Assembly: GCA_004555245.1 (NCBI GenBank)
Contig: SFIS01000006.1
Coordinates: 1 to 49,766 of the forward strand
DNA from: Bacteroidales bacterium
Lineage (GTDB): Bacteria > Bacteroidota > Bacteroidia > Bacteroidales > Bacteroidaceae
Length of the DNA stretch: 49,766 nucleotides
Reading direction: 5' to 3'
A program made the translations under genes and the position numbers. Under the pieces are notes generated by a model, which was given only the letters and a program-made list of their open reading frames with translations, was not told the origin of the DNA and made no database searches. Every line of letters begins with the position of its first letter. Position 1 is the first letter of the stretch. Shown piece by piece: positions 25,208-33,800 of this stretch.

Positions 25208-26662
25208 TCATTTCTCCGTAAATCCCGTGACATCAGTCATAGTGATGCGGTCGCCCTTCGAGCATGATATCCTCACGTTCTCGAACGTGATGTTCTTTGC
25301 GTAGTGCATCTCCGCCCCGCGCTCAGCCGTAAACAGCGAGTTCTTCATTCTCAGGTTGTCTAACGGCATCTCCGGCAGTCCGTTGAAATACACGGCACGC
25401 TTCGCCCCCTGACAAACCACGTTCTCCACGAAGATATTCCTGAAGCATGGAGTCTCTTCCGTCACCTGCGGCACGGCGTCGGCTGCAGAGCTGTCTTTGT
25501 CGCCTTTCCCTGTCGCGGGTTTGTTGGCATAATAGAGGTCGAAGGTGAATGCGTCGCCTGCGATGTTTGTCATGTAGATGTTGTTGATGAAGATATTCTC
25601 CACCGTGCCGCCGCGTCCCCTTGTCGATTTCATGCGCAGCCCCGTGTCGGTGCCGTTGAAGACGCAGTTGTTGATATAGATGTTCTTCGCTCCGCTCGAC
25701 ATCTCCGATCCTATCACGAAGCCTCCGTGTCCGTGCAGCACCGTGCAGCCCTCTATCCATACGTTCTGGCATGGGCGTTTCCATGCGCGTCCCTCTGCGT
25801 CCTTGCCTGACTTGATGCAGATGGCGTCGTCTCCGACATCGAAGGTGGAGTTGTGTATGACGGCGCGGTTGCACGCCTCAAGGTCGAGGCCGTCGCCGTT
25901 CTGCGCATACCACGGGTTGCGTATGTTCACCCCTATGATGCTGACGTCCTCGCACATGAGAGGGTGTACGTTCCATGCCGGCGAGTTGCTGAATGTCGCG
26001 TCCTGCAGCAGGACACGCTGGCAGCGTGTGAACTCGAGCAGCACAGGGCGGCCATGCACGCGCCGCAGGTCGGGCTTCCCCGGCTTCCCTGCAAGGCTGT
26101 CGCGTCTTGCGTCGGGATACCACACGTCTTTCATCTCTATGCCCTCGCCCGAGGTCAGCTCTTTCCATTGTGCGGCGGTGAACTTCATCTTCTTCGACGG
26201 CCGCCATGCCTGTCCCTGTGCGTCGAACGTCCCGTGGCCCGTTATCGCCACGTCATGTTTCTCGTATGCCCACAGCGGAGACATCTTCTTGCGCGCCTTC
26301 TTGCCTTCATATACAGTCTCGGTGTACGGGTAGGCATCGTAGTCTGTCGTGAAGAGCACCAGTGCGCCGCGTTCTACATGCAGCTCTACACACGACTCGA
26401 ACTGTATCGGACCTGTCAGCCATATCCCAGCCGGCACCACGAGGCGGCCGCCGCCTTTCGCGGACAATGCCTTCATCGCCTTTGCGAATGCCTCGGTACA
26501 CAGCACGGTACCGTCGCCCTTTGCACCGAATGCCGTGATGTTCACCGTGTTTGACGGGATGTTTGGCTTCGCCACGTCGGGCATGGCAAAGGGCAGCTGT
26601 GCATACAGCCCGATTCCCGCCACGCAGAGTGCCATGGCGAGCATAATGATTCGTTTTCTCAT
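25208..26662 (-). CDS. Glycoside hydrolase family 28 (polygalacturonase-type)
   Basis: A 484-aa secreted or periplasmic beta-helix enzyme with signal peptide (1-21, GIGLYAQ). It starts with the family hallmark NITAFGAKGDG (41-51) and carries all four GH28 catalytic motifs: NGDGLD (255-260, Asp257), GDDAICIKSG (277-286, Asp278/279), GHGGFVIGSE (311-320, His312) and RMKSTRGRGG (343-352). It should hydrolyse alpha-1,4-galacturonosyl bonds of homogalacturonan or related rhamnogalacturonan. The start at 26662 is supported by the signal peptide. It faces the PL1 and Asp-box genes across the repeat-filled gap at 24.6-25.2 kb. Confidence 0.95.
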   Translation of the reverse strand: MRKRIIMLAMALCVAGIGLYAQLPFAMPDVAKPNIPSNTVNITAFGAKGDGTVLCTEAFAKAMKALSAKGGGRLVVPAGIWLTGPIQFESCVELHVERGALVLFTTDYDAYPYTETVYEGKKARKKMSPLWAYEKHDVAITGHGTFDAQGQAWRPSKKMKFTAAQWKELTSGEGIEMKDVWYPDARRDSLAGKPGKPDLRRVHGRPVLLEFTRCQRVLLQDATFSNSPAWNVHPLMCEDVSIIGVNIRNPWYAQNGDGLDLEACNRAVIHNSTFDVGDDAICIKSGKDAEGRAWKRPCQNVWIEGCTVLHGHGGFVIGSEMSSGAKNIYINNCVFNGTDTGLRMKSTRGRGGTVENIFINNIYMTNIAGDAFTFDLYYANKPATGKGDKDSSAADAVPQVTEETPCFRNIFVENVVCQGAKRAVYFNGLPEMPLDNLRMKNSLFTAERGAEMHYAKNITFENVRISCSKGDRITMTDVTGFTEK

Positions 26663-26744
26663 GTCTCGTTTCTTTTGGTTAGTTAGTTGTATATATGTTA
26701 TGTATGAGCGGTGAATCCACCTTGCGTCTGCATATTGCGTTGCA

Positions 26745-27458
26745 TCACGCGTTCTTCCTTATTATCGTCAGTCCGTCTCGCAGGGGCAGTATGACGCGTG
26801 TGATGCGTCCGTCGGCGGCGATGTGGTCATTGAACGCCCGTATGCCCACAGTCTGCCGGTCGTGGTCGTACTCCTTCTCCACCACATGCCCGTCCCACAG
26901 CGTGTTGTCGGCAAGGATGAATCCTCCGGGCGACATCAGTGGCAGCAGAGCCTCGTAGGTCTCGATATATGTCCGTTTGTCGCCGTCGATGAAAGCCATA
27001 TCGAACGATATGCCCTCTGCCGCAGCGATATGCGGCGCGGCTGTTATGGCGTCGCCGATGATGAAAGTGATGCGTTTGGCGTAGGGCGACCCTTCTATCC
27101 ACGGACGTGTGAAATCTTCCTGTTCGTCGTTTATCTCGAAGGTGTAGAGGTGTCCCCTCGTCAGGTCGTCGCCATAGACGGAGGCGAGACCCTCTGCCAT
27201 GCACAGCCCGGAATATCCGGAGAACGTACCCACCTCGATGATGTTCTCCGGGCGTATCATTTCCACAAACATCTTCAGCAGCCTGCCCTGCAGGTGTCCG
27301 CTCGCCATGCGCCCGTGCAGCAGATGGATATGCGTTGCGCGCCACAGACGGTAGAGATAGTCCGGCTCCGCATCGCTGTGAGATATGACATATTCGTCTA
27401 TCAGATGCTCGCCGCTCAACGTCGTGTGGTTCGGGTCTTGGGTCTTCGATTTGGACAT
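26745..27458 (-). CDS. Class I SAM-dependent O-methyltransferase
   Basis: A 237-aa cytoplasmic protein of the catechol/caffeoyl-CoA O-methyltransferase fold. SAM-binding motif I is IIEVGTFSGYSGLCMA; the metal-binding region is MAFIDGDKRTYIETYE and ILADNTLWDGHV. Members methylate catechol-like hydroxyls, or tRNA uridine-derived hydroxyls (TrmR type); the substrate cannot be chosen here. It is the last of three same-strand genes (aroQ, nucleotidyltransferase, this one), 26 bp after the nucleotidyltransferase stop, so probably cotranscribed from the aroQ promoter. Confidence 0.92.
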   Translation of the reverse strand: MSKSKTQDPNHTTLSGEHLIDEYVISHSDAEPDYLYRLWRATHIHLLHGRMASGHLQGRLLKMFVEMIRPENIIEVGTFSGYSGLCMAEGLASVYGDDLTRGHLYTFEINDEQEDFTRPWIEGSPYAKRITFIIGDAITAAPHIAAAEGISFDMAFIDGDKRTYIETYEALLPLMSPGGFILADNTLWDGHVVEKEYDHDRQTVGIRAFNDHIAADGRITRVILPLRDGLTIIRKNA

Positions 27459-27484
27459 GATGCAGAATGGTATGTCAGATTGTC

Positions 27485-27805
27485 TTATGCTAAAGGAAAA
27501 GGTGTGCGGCAGGTTTTTCTCTTATATATCAGTATTTTGTCTTTTTCAGCTGATGCTTGTGCGAATGGCATAAGCGTTCCTTCTGAGACAAGATCAACTT
27601 TCCTGCCTAACAGTTTCTCCAGATCACTCCACATGCCGAAAAACTTCATGCCGACAGGGCGACTTTTGTCCAACTGTACTATGATGTCAACATCGCTGTC
27701 ATTCGTCTGCTCGTTGCGTGAGAAAGAGCCGAAGAGCCATGCTTTCAGAACTGGCTGACCCTTGAAATATTTTGAGACTATATGTTTTATCTTCTCGGTT
27801 GTCAT
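27485..27805 (-). CDS. Minimal nucleotidyltransferase (MNT/MntA type), no HEPN partner
   Basis: A 106-aa protein. The nucleotidyltransferase core AWLFGSFSRNEQTNDSDVDI has GS at 26-27 and the Asp pair D38/D40; a third acidic residue is in KVDLVSEG. In the MntA-HepT toxin-antitoxin system such proteins AMPylate a HEPN ribonuclease encoded next to them. Here the neighbours are aroQ (2-bp gap) and the O-methyltransferase, and no HEPN-like frame is found on either strand. The last about 11 residues (TCRTPFPLA) look like read-through beyond the usual end. It may be a surviving antitoxin or have another target. Confidence 0.82.
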   Translation of the reverse strand: MTTEKIKHIVSKYFKGQPVLKAWLFGSFSRNEQTNDSDVDIIVQLDKSRPVGMKFFGMWSDLEKLLGRKVDLVSEGTLMPFAQASAEKDKILIYKRKTCRTPFPLA

Positions 27806-27807
27806 TT

Positions 27808-28233
27808 TTATTTCCTCACCTCTTTCAATGCAGAGACAGCCAGACGGTAGCTATCAAGCCCGAAGCCGCAGATGACACCCCTGCACGCTGCGGAGATCAT
27901 GGAATGGTGGCGGAACTCCTCGCGCGTGTGGACATTAGATATATGTACCTCAATGACGGGAGCCGTGATGGCGCGGATGCAGTCGTGCAGAGCCACGGAG
28001 GTGTGGGTGTAGGCTCCCGCGTTGAGCACTATGCCGTCATAGCTGAAGCCCACCTCCTGCATCTTGTCGATCATCTCACCCTCGATGTTGCTCTGGAAAT
28101 ATTCCATCTCGACATCGGGAATTGCGTTGCGCAACGTGGTGAGGTAGCTCTCGAACGACTGTGCTCCGTAGATGCCTGGCTCGCGCACGCCGAGCAGGTT
28201 GAGGTTCGGGCCATTGAGTATAAGTATCTTCAT
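27808..28233 (-). CDS. aroQ: 3-dehydroquinate dehydratase, type II
   Basis: A 141-aa cytoplasmic enzyme of the shikimate pathway, converting 3-dehydroquinate to 3-dehydroshikimate. Family signature ILNGPNLNLLGVREPGIYG at 4-22 (catalytic Tyr22 in IYG), NAGAYTHTSVAL with substrate-binding Asn, and EVHISNVHTREEFRHHS with the catalytic His. Normal length. It is the first gene of a three-gene minus-strand set with a clear promoter, divergent from xerD; the aroQ-xerD pairing and divergent order are common in Bacteroidales. Confidence 0.97.
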   Translation of the reverse strand: MKILILNGPNLNLLGVREPGIYGAQSFESYLTTLRNAIPDVEMEYFQSNIEGEMIDKMQEVGFSYDGIVLNAGAYTHTSVALHDCIRAITAPVIEVHISNVHTREEFRHHSMISAACRGVICGFGLDSYRLAVSALKEVRK

Positions 28234-28309
28234 CGTCTTCTCCTTTTGCTTTCTTTCTTCAGGCAGCCTCGCTGTTTGTGCAGCCTTGCGTTGTAAACAT
28301 ATTCTGCGG

Positions 28310-28340
28310 CAAAGTTATAAAAAATAATTGAAAATGTCAA
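28310..28340 (-). promoter_or_regulatory. aroQ promoter
   Basis: On the minus strand TAACTTTG (28310-28317) as the -7 box, with TTG (28338-28340) 20 bp upstream. Confidence 0.75.
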
Positions 28341-28348
28341 CCTTTTGC

Positions 28349-28379
28349 TTGGATAAATCATAAAAAGTGCGTATTTTTG
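28349..28379 (+). promoter_or_regulatory. xerD promoter
   Basis: TTG (28349-28351), a 20-bp spacer and TATTTTTG (28372-28379). It partly abuts the divergent aroQ promoter. Confidence 0.75.
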
Positions 28380-28395
28380 CATTCTAAGCATGCTT

Positions 28396-28425
28396 CCCGT
28401 ATTCTTCGACCAGGTCGAAGAACAC
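28396..28425 (+). promoter_or_regulatory. Palindromic leader element before xerD, shared with the M50 gene
   Basis: TTCTTCGACC (28402-28411), one central A, and its exact complement GGTCGAAGAA (28413-28422), within a 30-mer starting CCCGTA and ending CAC. The 30-mer recurs upstream of the M50-type gene (44011-44040, minus strand) in the same orientation relative to the gene. It starts about 15 bp after the -7 box, so it would form a hairpin at the mRNA 5' end or act as an operator. Confidence 0.6.
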
Positions 28426-28544
28426 AACACCACACAGCCGCACACACCCGCACCGTGCCGCACGCCGCCCACGGCAGCACCCTGCACCCCGCCGCCCACG
28501 GCATACCCCTTATGCCCCGCGTCTCCCACCAACCCACACCGCCC

Positions 28545-29489
28545 ATGACTACCGCCACCACCGCCGACCTCCTGAAACGCTTCCGCCGCTACCTCCGTCT
28601 CGAGCGTTCCTATTCTCCCAATACAATAGATGCCTATATGCAGGACATCACGCGTCTCGCGTCCTATCTCGCCACACGTCCGGAGGCGGGCGGCGCATCG
28701 CCCGTGTCGTTCACAGATGTCACGCTCGGCGACCTCCAGACCTTCCTTGCCGACCTGTATGACGTCGGCATATCGCCCCGTTCGCAGGCACGCATCCTCA
28801 GCGGCATACGCACCTTCTACAAGTTCCTCGTCCTCGACGGCTTCATGCAGCAGGACCCCACCGAGCTTCTCCTCTCGCCCAAGGTTGGCGAGCACATCCC
28901 CGAGGTGCTCTCGACGGAAGAGGTTGACATGCTCATCGATGCCATCGACCTCACGACAGACGAGGGGCAGCGCAACCGCGCCATCATCGAAGTGCTCTTC
29001 TCGTGCGGCCTGCGCGTCACAGAACTCGTCTCCCTCCAACTCTCGTGCCTCTATCTTGACGAAGGCTACATACGCATCATCGGCAAGGGGAACCGAGAAC
29101 GCCTCGTGCCCGTCTCGCGCCGTGCCATCGACGAACTCACGCTCTGGTTCCGGCAGCGCGACGAGATGCGCGTAAAGCCCGGCGAAGAGGACTATGTCTT
29201 CCTCAACCGCCGCGGCGCACACCTCACGCGCCACATGATAGTGCATATCGTCAAGGACCTCGCCCTGAAGGCTGGCATAAAGAAGAACATCTCCCCCCAC
29301 ACGCTTCGCCACAGCTTCGCCACGGCTCTGCTCGAGGGCGGCGCCGACCTCCGCTCCATCCAGGTGCTTCTCGGACATGAGAAAATCAGCACGACGGAGA
29401 TATACACCCACCTCGACATGTCACACCTGCGCGAAGACATCCTCAACTGCCATCCCCGCAACATCCGTTACCGTAAAGAGCATTCCTGA
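28545..29489 (+). CDS. xerD: Site-specific tyrosine recombinase XerD
   Basis: A 314-aa protein, normal for XerD. The SAM-like N-terminal DNA-binding domain (about 7-105) is followed by the catalytic domain with R157 (CGLRVTEL), K181, H252-x-x-R255 (SPHTLRHSFAT), H278 (LLGHEK) and nucleophile Y287 (EIYTHL). With XerC it resolves chromosome dimers at dif during division. The start at 28545 gives the family's usual N-terminus; the in-frame upstream stretch is low-complexity His/Pro and overlaps promoter and palindrome. No integron or transposon features are nearby, so a housekeeping role is favoured. Confidence 0.94.
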   Translation: MTTATTADLLKRFRRYLRLERSYSPNTIDAYMQDITRLASYLATRPEAGGASPVSFTDVTLGDLQTFLADLYDVGISPRSQARILSGIRTFYKFLVLDGFMQQDPTELLLSPKVGEHIPEVLSTEEVDMLIDAIDLTTDEGQRNRAIIEVLFSCGLRVTELVSLQLSCLYLDEGYIRIIGKGNRERLVPVSRRAIDELTLWFRQRDEMRVKPGEEDYVFLNRRGAHLTRHMIVHIVKDLALKAGIKKNISPHTLRHSFATALLEGGADLRSIQVLLGHEKISTTEIYTHLDMSHLREDILNCHPRNIRYRKEHS

Positions 29490-29520
29490 CTATAGAATGC
29501 AAAATCCGTTGTCGTCAAAA

Positions 29521-29848
29521 ATCTCGGGCGCAGGTTTGTCTTTTCAGACAACAATAGACTGGGCTGTCAAATCAATATATCATAGTAATCTTGTTGTCTT
29601 TGTTGTATGTCACCTCGTGACATCCGCAGTTGCGCCTGTTCTTTCCGTTGTCCTTGTTGTCTCTGTTGTCTTTAAAATCTCGGGTGCAGGTTTGTCTTTT
29701 CATACAACAACAGACTGGGCTGTCAATTCTATATATCATAGTAATCTTGTTGTCTTTGTTGTATGTCACCTCGTGACATCCCGCAGTTGCGCCAGTTCTT
29801 CCTGTTGTTCTTGTTGTCTCTGTTGTCTTTAAAATCTCACGCGTTGTC
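29521..29848 (+). repeat. TGTCAC-palindrome repeats, copies 8-9 (tandem, period 156 bp)
   Basis: Units start ATCTCGGGYGCAGGTTTGTC at 29521 and 29677; cores are at 29608-29622 and 29764-29778. Unlike other copies, the left module contains TTTGTCTTTTCAKACAACAA and AGACTGGGCTGTCAA. The right module is almost free of A for about 45 nt. Confidence 0.9.
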
Positions 29849-29870
29849 GTTAAAAATTTCACGCAAAAGA

Positions 29871-29927
29871 AATCATACGAACTTTTGACCGCAATCATAC
29901 GAACTTTCGACTGCTATCATACAATCA
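29871..29927 (+). repeat. 22-bp direct repeat, about 2.5 units
   Basis: AATCATACGAACTTTTGACC-GC at 29871, AATCATACGAACTTTCGACT-GC at 29893, then a partial TATCATACAATC at 29915. From here to the -7 box at 30251 there is AT-rich sequence and no supported gene. Confidence 0.8.
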
Positions 29928-30250
29928 CAACCCGCTCTTTCTCACGCCACCACCCGTAGCCTTTTACACCGAAGCCCGTCACCATTCGCCATGTTGCACC
30001 GTTTGCCCTCCATGCCGCCATCGCCATACCACAAGCCGCAAGGCGGGAGACACAACTCACGCTGCTCCAAAGTCCGCAGCCTCCCACCGCCGTCCCCGTT
30101 GTCGTAAATAAAACAACAAGAAAGCACGACAAACAGACGTTTCAAAGCAAATAAAGATGTTTTTTAACGAAAAAAGTCCAATATCTTTAATTTTTATACA
30201 ACTTTAGTCAGAAATCTTTAATAAAAACTATATCATTAAAAAAAAAACAC

Positions 30251-30258
30251 TAATTTTG
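30251..30258 (+). promoter_or_regulatory. -7 element of the AraC-type gene
   Basis: TAATTTTG, 20 bp before the ATG at 30279; no convincing -33 box. The upstream 120 bp are strongly AT-rich. Confidence 0.55.
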
Positions 30259-30278
30259 CATTCAAATCATGTAGTGGT

Positions 30279-30683
30279 ATGTCCCAAGACAAGTATGCCT
30301 ATATATATAATAAGGTAAAGGACATCTTAGAAAACGAAAAGATGTATCTGCGCCCCGAACTTTCCCTTGCACTCCTCAGTAGAGTAGTCGGGACGAATAC
30401 GGTATATCTGTCTAAGGCGATAAACCGGACGGCGGGATGTAGCTTCAACACGCTTGTCAACCGCTACCGCATAGCGCACCTCATACGTGCGGCGGAAGAG
30501 AGCGGAGAGAATATCGAGCGCCTCGCGGCGCAGTACGGGTTCTGGTCGAGAAGCACATTCTACGACGTCTTCCGCCAACAGACAGGCGTCACGCCCCACC
30601 GCTATATGCAGCGCCTCGCAGCCGGAGACGCACCACAGGAACAGAAGGATGAATCAAAAGAAATACAAACGTTAAACCACTAA
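30279..30683 (+). CDS. Stand-alone AraC-type helix-turn-helix protein
   Basis: A 134-aa protein made almost only of the AraC DNA-binding domain: first HTH around LSLALLSRVVGTNTVYLSKAINR, second around IERLAAQYGFWSRSTFYDVFRQQTGVTPHRYM, the AraC signature. There is no ligand domain, membrane segment or receiver. In Bacteroidetes this domain is usually the C-terminal end of hybrid two-component sensors; here it is free. It lies 141 bp upstream of, and on the same strand as, the large surface lipoprotein, so control of that gene is a reasonable guess. Confidence 0.87.
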   Translation: MSQDKYAYIYNKVKDILENEKMYLRPELSLALLSRVVGTNTVYLSKAINRTAGCSFNTLVNRYRIAHLIRAAEESGENIERLAAQYGFWSRSTFYDVFRQQTGVTPHRYMQRLAAGDAPQEQKDESKEIQTLNH

Positions 30684-30823
30684 ATCAAGAAGGAAGAAAC
30701 AGAAGAACGAAACGACTAAACCTTAACACGCATCCCGCGCACAGAAGGCTGGCGGAGAGATGCAACGCATGAATTAAAGAATTAATTATTTTTTTTAATT
30801 TATAAATTAAAGTTTTTATCATT

Positions 30824-33800
30824 ATGAGAAAAAAGTTTTTAAGTGCATTCCTGTTGGGCGCCCTTGCAATCGCCACAACAAGCACAATGGTCTCTTGTAA
30901 AGACTATGATGACGACATCAAGAGTCTGAAGGACCAGCTCAAGACACTTGAAGGCGTTGTTGATCAGAAGGAGCAGGCTATCAAGACTTCGATTGCCGAC
31001 ATCCAGACACAGATCAACAAGGCTAACGAGGACCACGCTACCAAGGCGGCTCTTGAGGCAGCTAAGACAGCATTGCAGAGTGCTATCGACGCTAACTACA
31101 AGACTCTCACTGAGAAGGACGCAGAGCTGAGTGCTGCCATCCAGAGAGCTCAGACTGCTGCCGACGCTGCTGCCGCTGTGGCTGCAAACAACACAGTGGA
31201 GATTCAGAGAATCGCTGCTGAACTCGCTACAACAAACGAGAAGCTGAACACTCTCAGCACTGGTCTGACAGAAGCTAACACAAAGATCGGCAACCTCGAA
31301 GCCGCTCTCGTTGCACAGAAGGCTGCACTCGAGACTGCTATCGCTGAAGGCGACGCCGCAACTCTCCAGAAGGCTCTTGACGAAGTGAAAGCTCTCGAGA
31401 AAAAGGTGAATGATGCTGACAAGGCTCTCCAGGAGAAGATGGACGAGGAGATCGGTAAGGTCAACGATGCTATCGAAGGTCTCTCTGGCTCGCTCGACGA
31501 CCTCCAGTCGGCTCACAACAACCTCGCTGCTGACGTGAAGACTATCGTGAACACTACCATCCCGGCTCTGCAGCAGGACATCACAAACCTCTCTAACGAG
31601 ATCAAGGCTGTCGATGCAAAATATGAGAAGATTTCTCTCATCCTCGCTAACAAGCTCCGTTCACTCGTCTTCATCCCGAACCTCTATGTTGACGGTATCG
31701 AGACAATAGAGTATGCTTTCCTCAAGGATACTACTCTCCACCTCTCTGATGAGATCGTTCTCAAGCGTCAGCGCCAAAACGAGAACTACGAGAAGACTCT
31801 GAGGGCTATCTACGACTACGTATATACACCGGCTTCTGTACAGAAAGTATATGGTCCGGCTTGGCCTGTTGACTACCACCTGAACCCATCTACATCTACA
31901 TCTGCATGGGCTGACGTCAAGGGCTGGACATGCCGTGAGGTTGAGGTCGCTACTCGTGCTGCTGTGAAAGACTTCGGCGCTATCACTTCTCCTGAGAAGT
32001 ATGACGACGGCGCTCAGCTCTTCAAGAACTATGGTGGCATCGTTACAGTAGGTCTGAAGATTGAGAATCCTCTCCCGCTGCTCACAAACGGTCCTGAGGG
32101 ATACGCTGAGGGCGAGACAGGCAAGAAGAGCTACGGCAAGGACAACATCGTTGCCCTCCAAATCAAGTCTCAGACAAACAACAATGCTGACACGCTCATC
32201 ACTTCTGACTATGCTATGCTCGCTCCTGAGGTTGTTCACCCGGAGGCTATCGTCTGGACAGCTGACAACAACCGCGGCAAGCTCGGCACAGTTGACGAGA
32301 ACGTTTCTCACTCTTACAAAGGTGTAGCAGAGAAGAAATGTCCTACAACTGACGGCAAGACATACCACATCTGGGATACTCCTATTGAGGCTCTCAAGCA
32401 CACTCAGGGTCCTGTTGACAACTTCGGCAACCCGGACATCGAGCTTCCTTACAACTCTGCTGAGGGTGTCGTTCTCTCTGAGATGATCGGTACTCACGTA
32501 GAGAAGACTTGCGACATCAAGGGTCACTCTATCAATGTCACAACATGGAAGTTCAATGAGGAGAAGAAGTGGGGTCTGAAGTATATCTTCGAGCTCGTTG
32601 ACTACACTATTGACGGCAACCTTACATCTGATTCACGCTACTGTACAATCGACAAATACACAGGTCAGATCATCGCACGCGACGTTGACGCAGAGGGCAA
32701 GACAATCGCCGACAAACCTGCTACAAACAACAACAACTCTGTTGTAGGTCGTGAGCCTCTCGTACGTATCCGCCTCGTTGATGCCGCTACAGAGAAAAAT
32801 ACTTTCCTCGACGCTTACGTTCTCGTTCGCATCACACAGAAGGTTGAGGAGCAGCAGCTCACAATCAATGACTACCCGGTTTACGAAGAAAACTTCGACC
32901 TCTGCAACTCTATCGCATTCAAAGCTACTACATGGGCACAGTTCGACGCTTACATCCTCGACAAGCTGAACATGAGCAAGGAGCAGTTCGATGCTCAGTA
33001 TAAGGCTGACTGCGATTACAGCACTGTTGTTGACCAGCCAAATGGCGGTAAGATTGTACGTGCTCGCGTTTATGAAGACGAAAATGGCACACTGGCTACT
33101 TACACTTGTCCTGCTACAAAGAAGAAGGTTCCGTTCGGTTCTGTACTCTATTACTACAACGAGATCAACACTACGAACGACGTATTCCAGTGGACACTCA
33201 CTGAGGACGAGCTCGAATATCTCACACACGATAAGGAAACTCTCCCTGTAAATGTTAAGCACTACATCCGTTACATCGGTCGCAACGGCGCTCAGTACAA
33301 GTACATCTACGTTAAGCTCGAGGCTAACATCGGTCGTGACGCTGATCCTAAGACTGGCATCAAAGAGAAGATCAACAACTACTGGTTCGCTCTCGACGGC
33401 AACGCAGAAGGCTGGGATGCTGTAGCTCTGAACGTTAACTATCCTAACTTCATCAACGGCACTCCGACTACATGGAGCAACACTCTGCTCAGCACATTCA
33501 AGGAGAACAAGCTCCAGTTCACTGACTTTGCCCTTCCTGTACGCGTTAACCTCTGGGTTGATGTTCGCAAGTTCTTCTTCGCTCCTATCGACACGAAGAT
33601 TACTGACCTCCACGGAAAGACATGGACCATCACAGCCAAGTCTAGTGGTGCAGACGAGAAGTGGAACGCATTCGTTTGCCACAACAACATCTGCCACGAT
33701 ATCGCAGAGCACAACACTAACCAGTTCACTACTGGTGTCCTGAACCCAGAGTATCGCAAGTATGACGCTGATTGCACTGTAAACCTCCACGCTCCAAAGA

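Noticed and set aside
27459..27484. HEPN toxin partner for the nucleotidyltransferase
   Set aside because: No room between it and the methyltransferase, and no RxxxxH-type frame on either strand nearby.
28230..29411. A 393-codon frame antisense to xerD
   Set aside because: It overlaps all catalytic motifs of xerD and both divergent promoters; shadow of the opposite strand.
28545..29489. Integrase of a mobile element
   Set aside because: No attachment-site duplication, cargo or excisionase nearby; sequence and aroQ context fit housekeeping XerD.
29930..30145. 67- to 71-codon frames on the minus strand upstream of the AraC-type gene
   Set aside because: No promoter, no recognisable motif, Gly/Arg/Cys-rich composition; not supported as genes.
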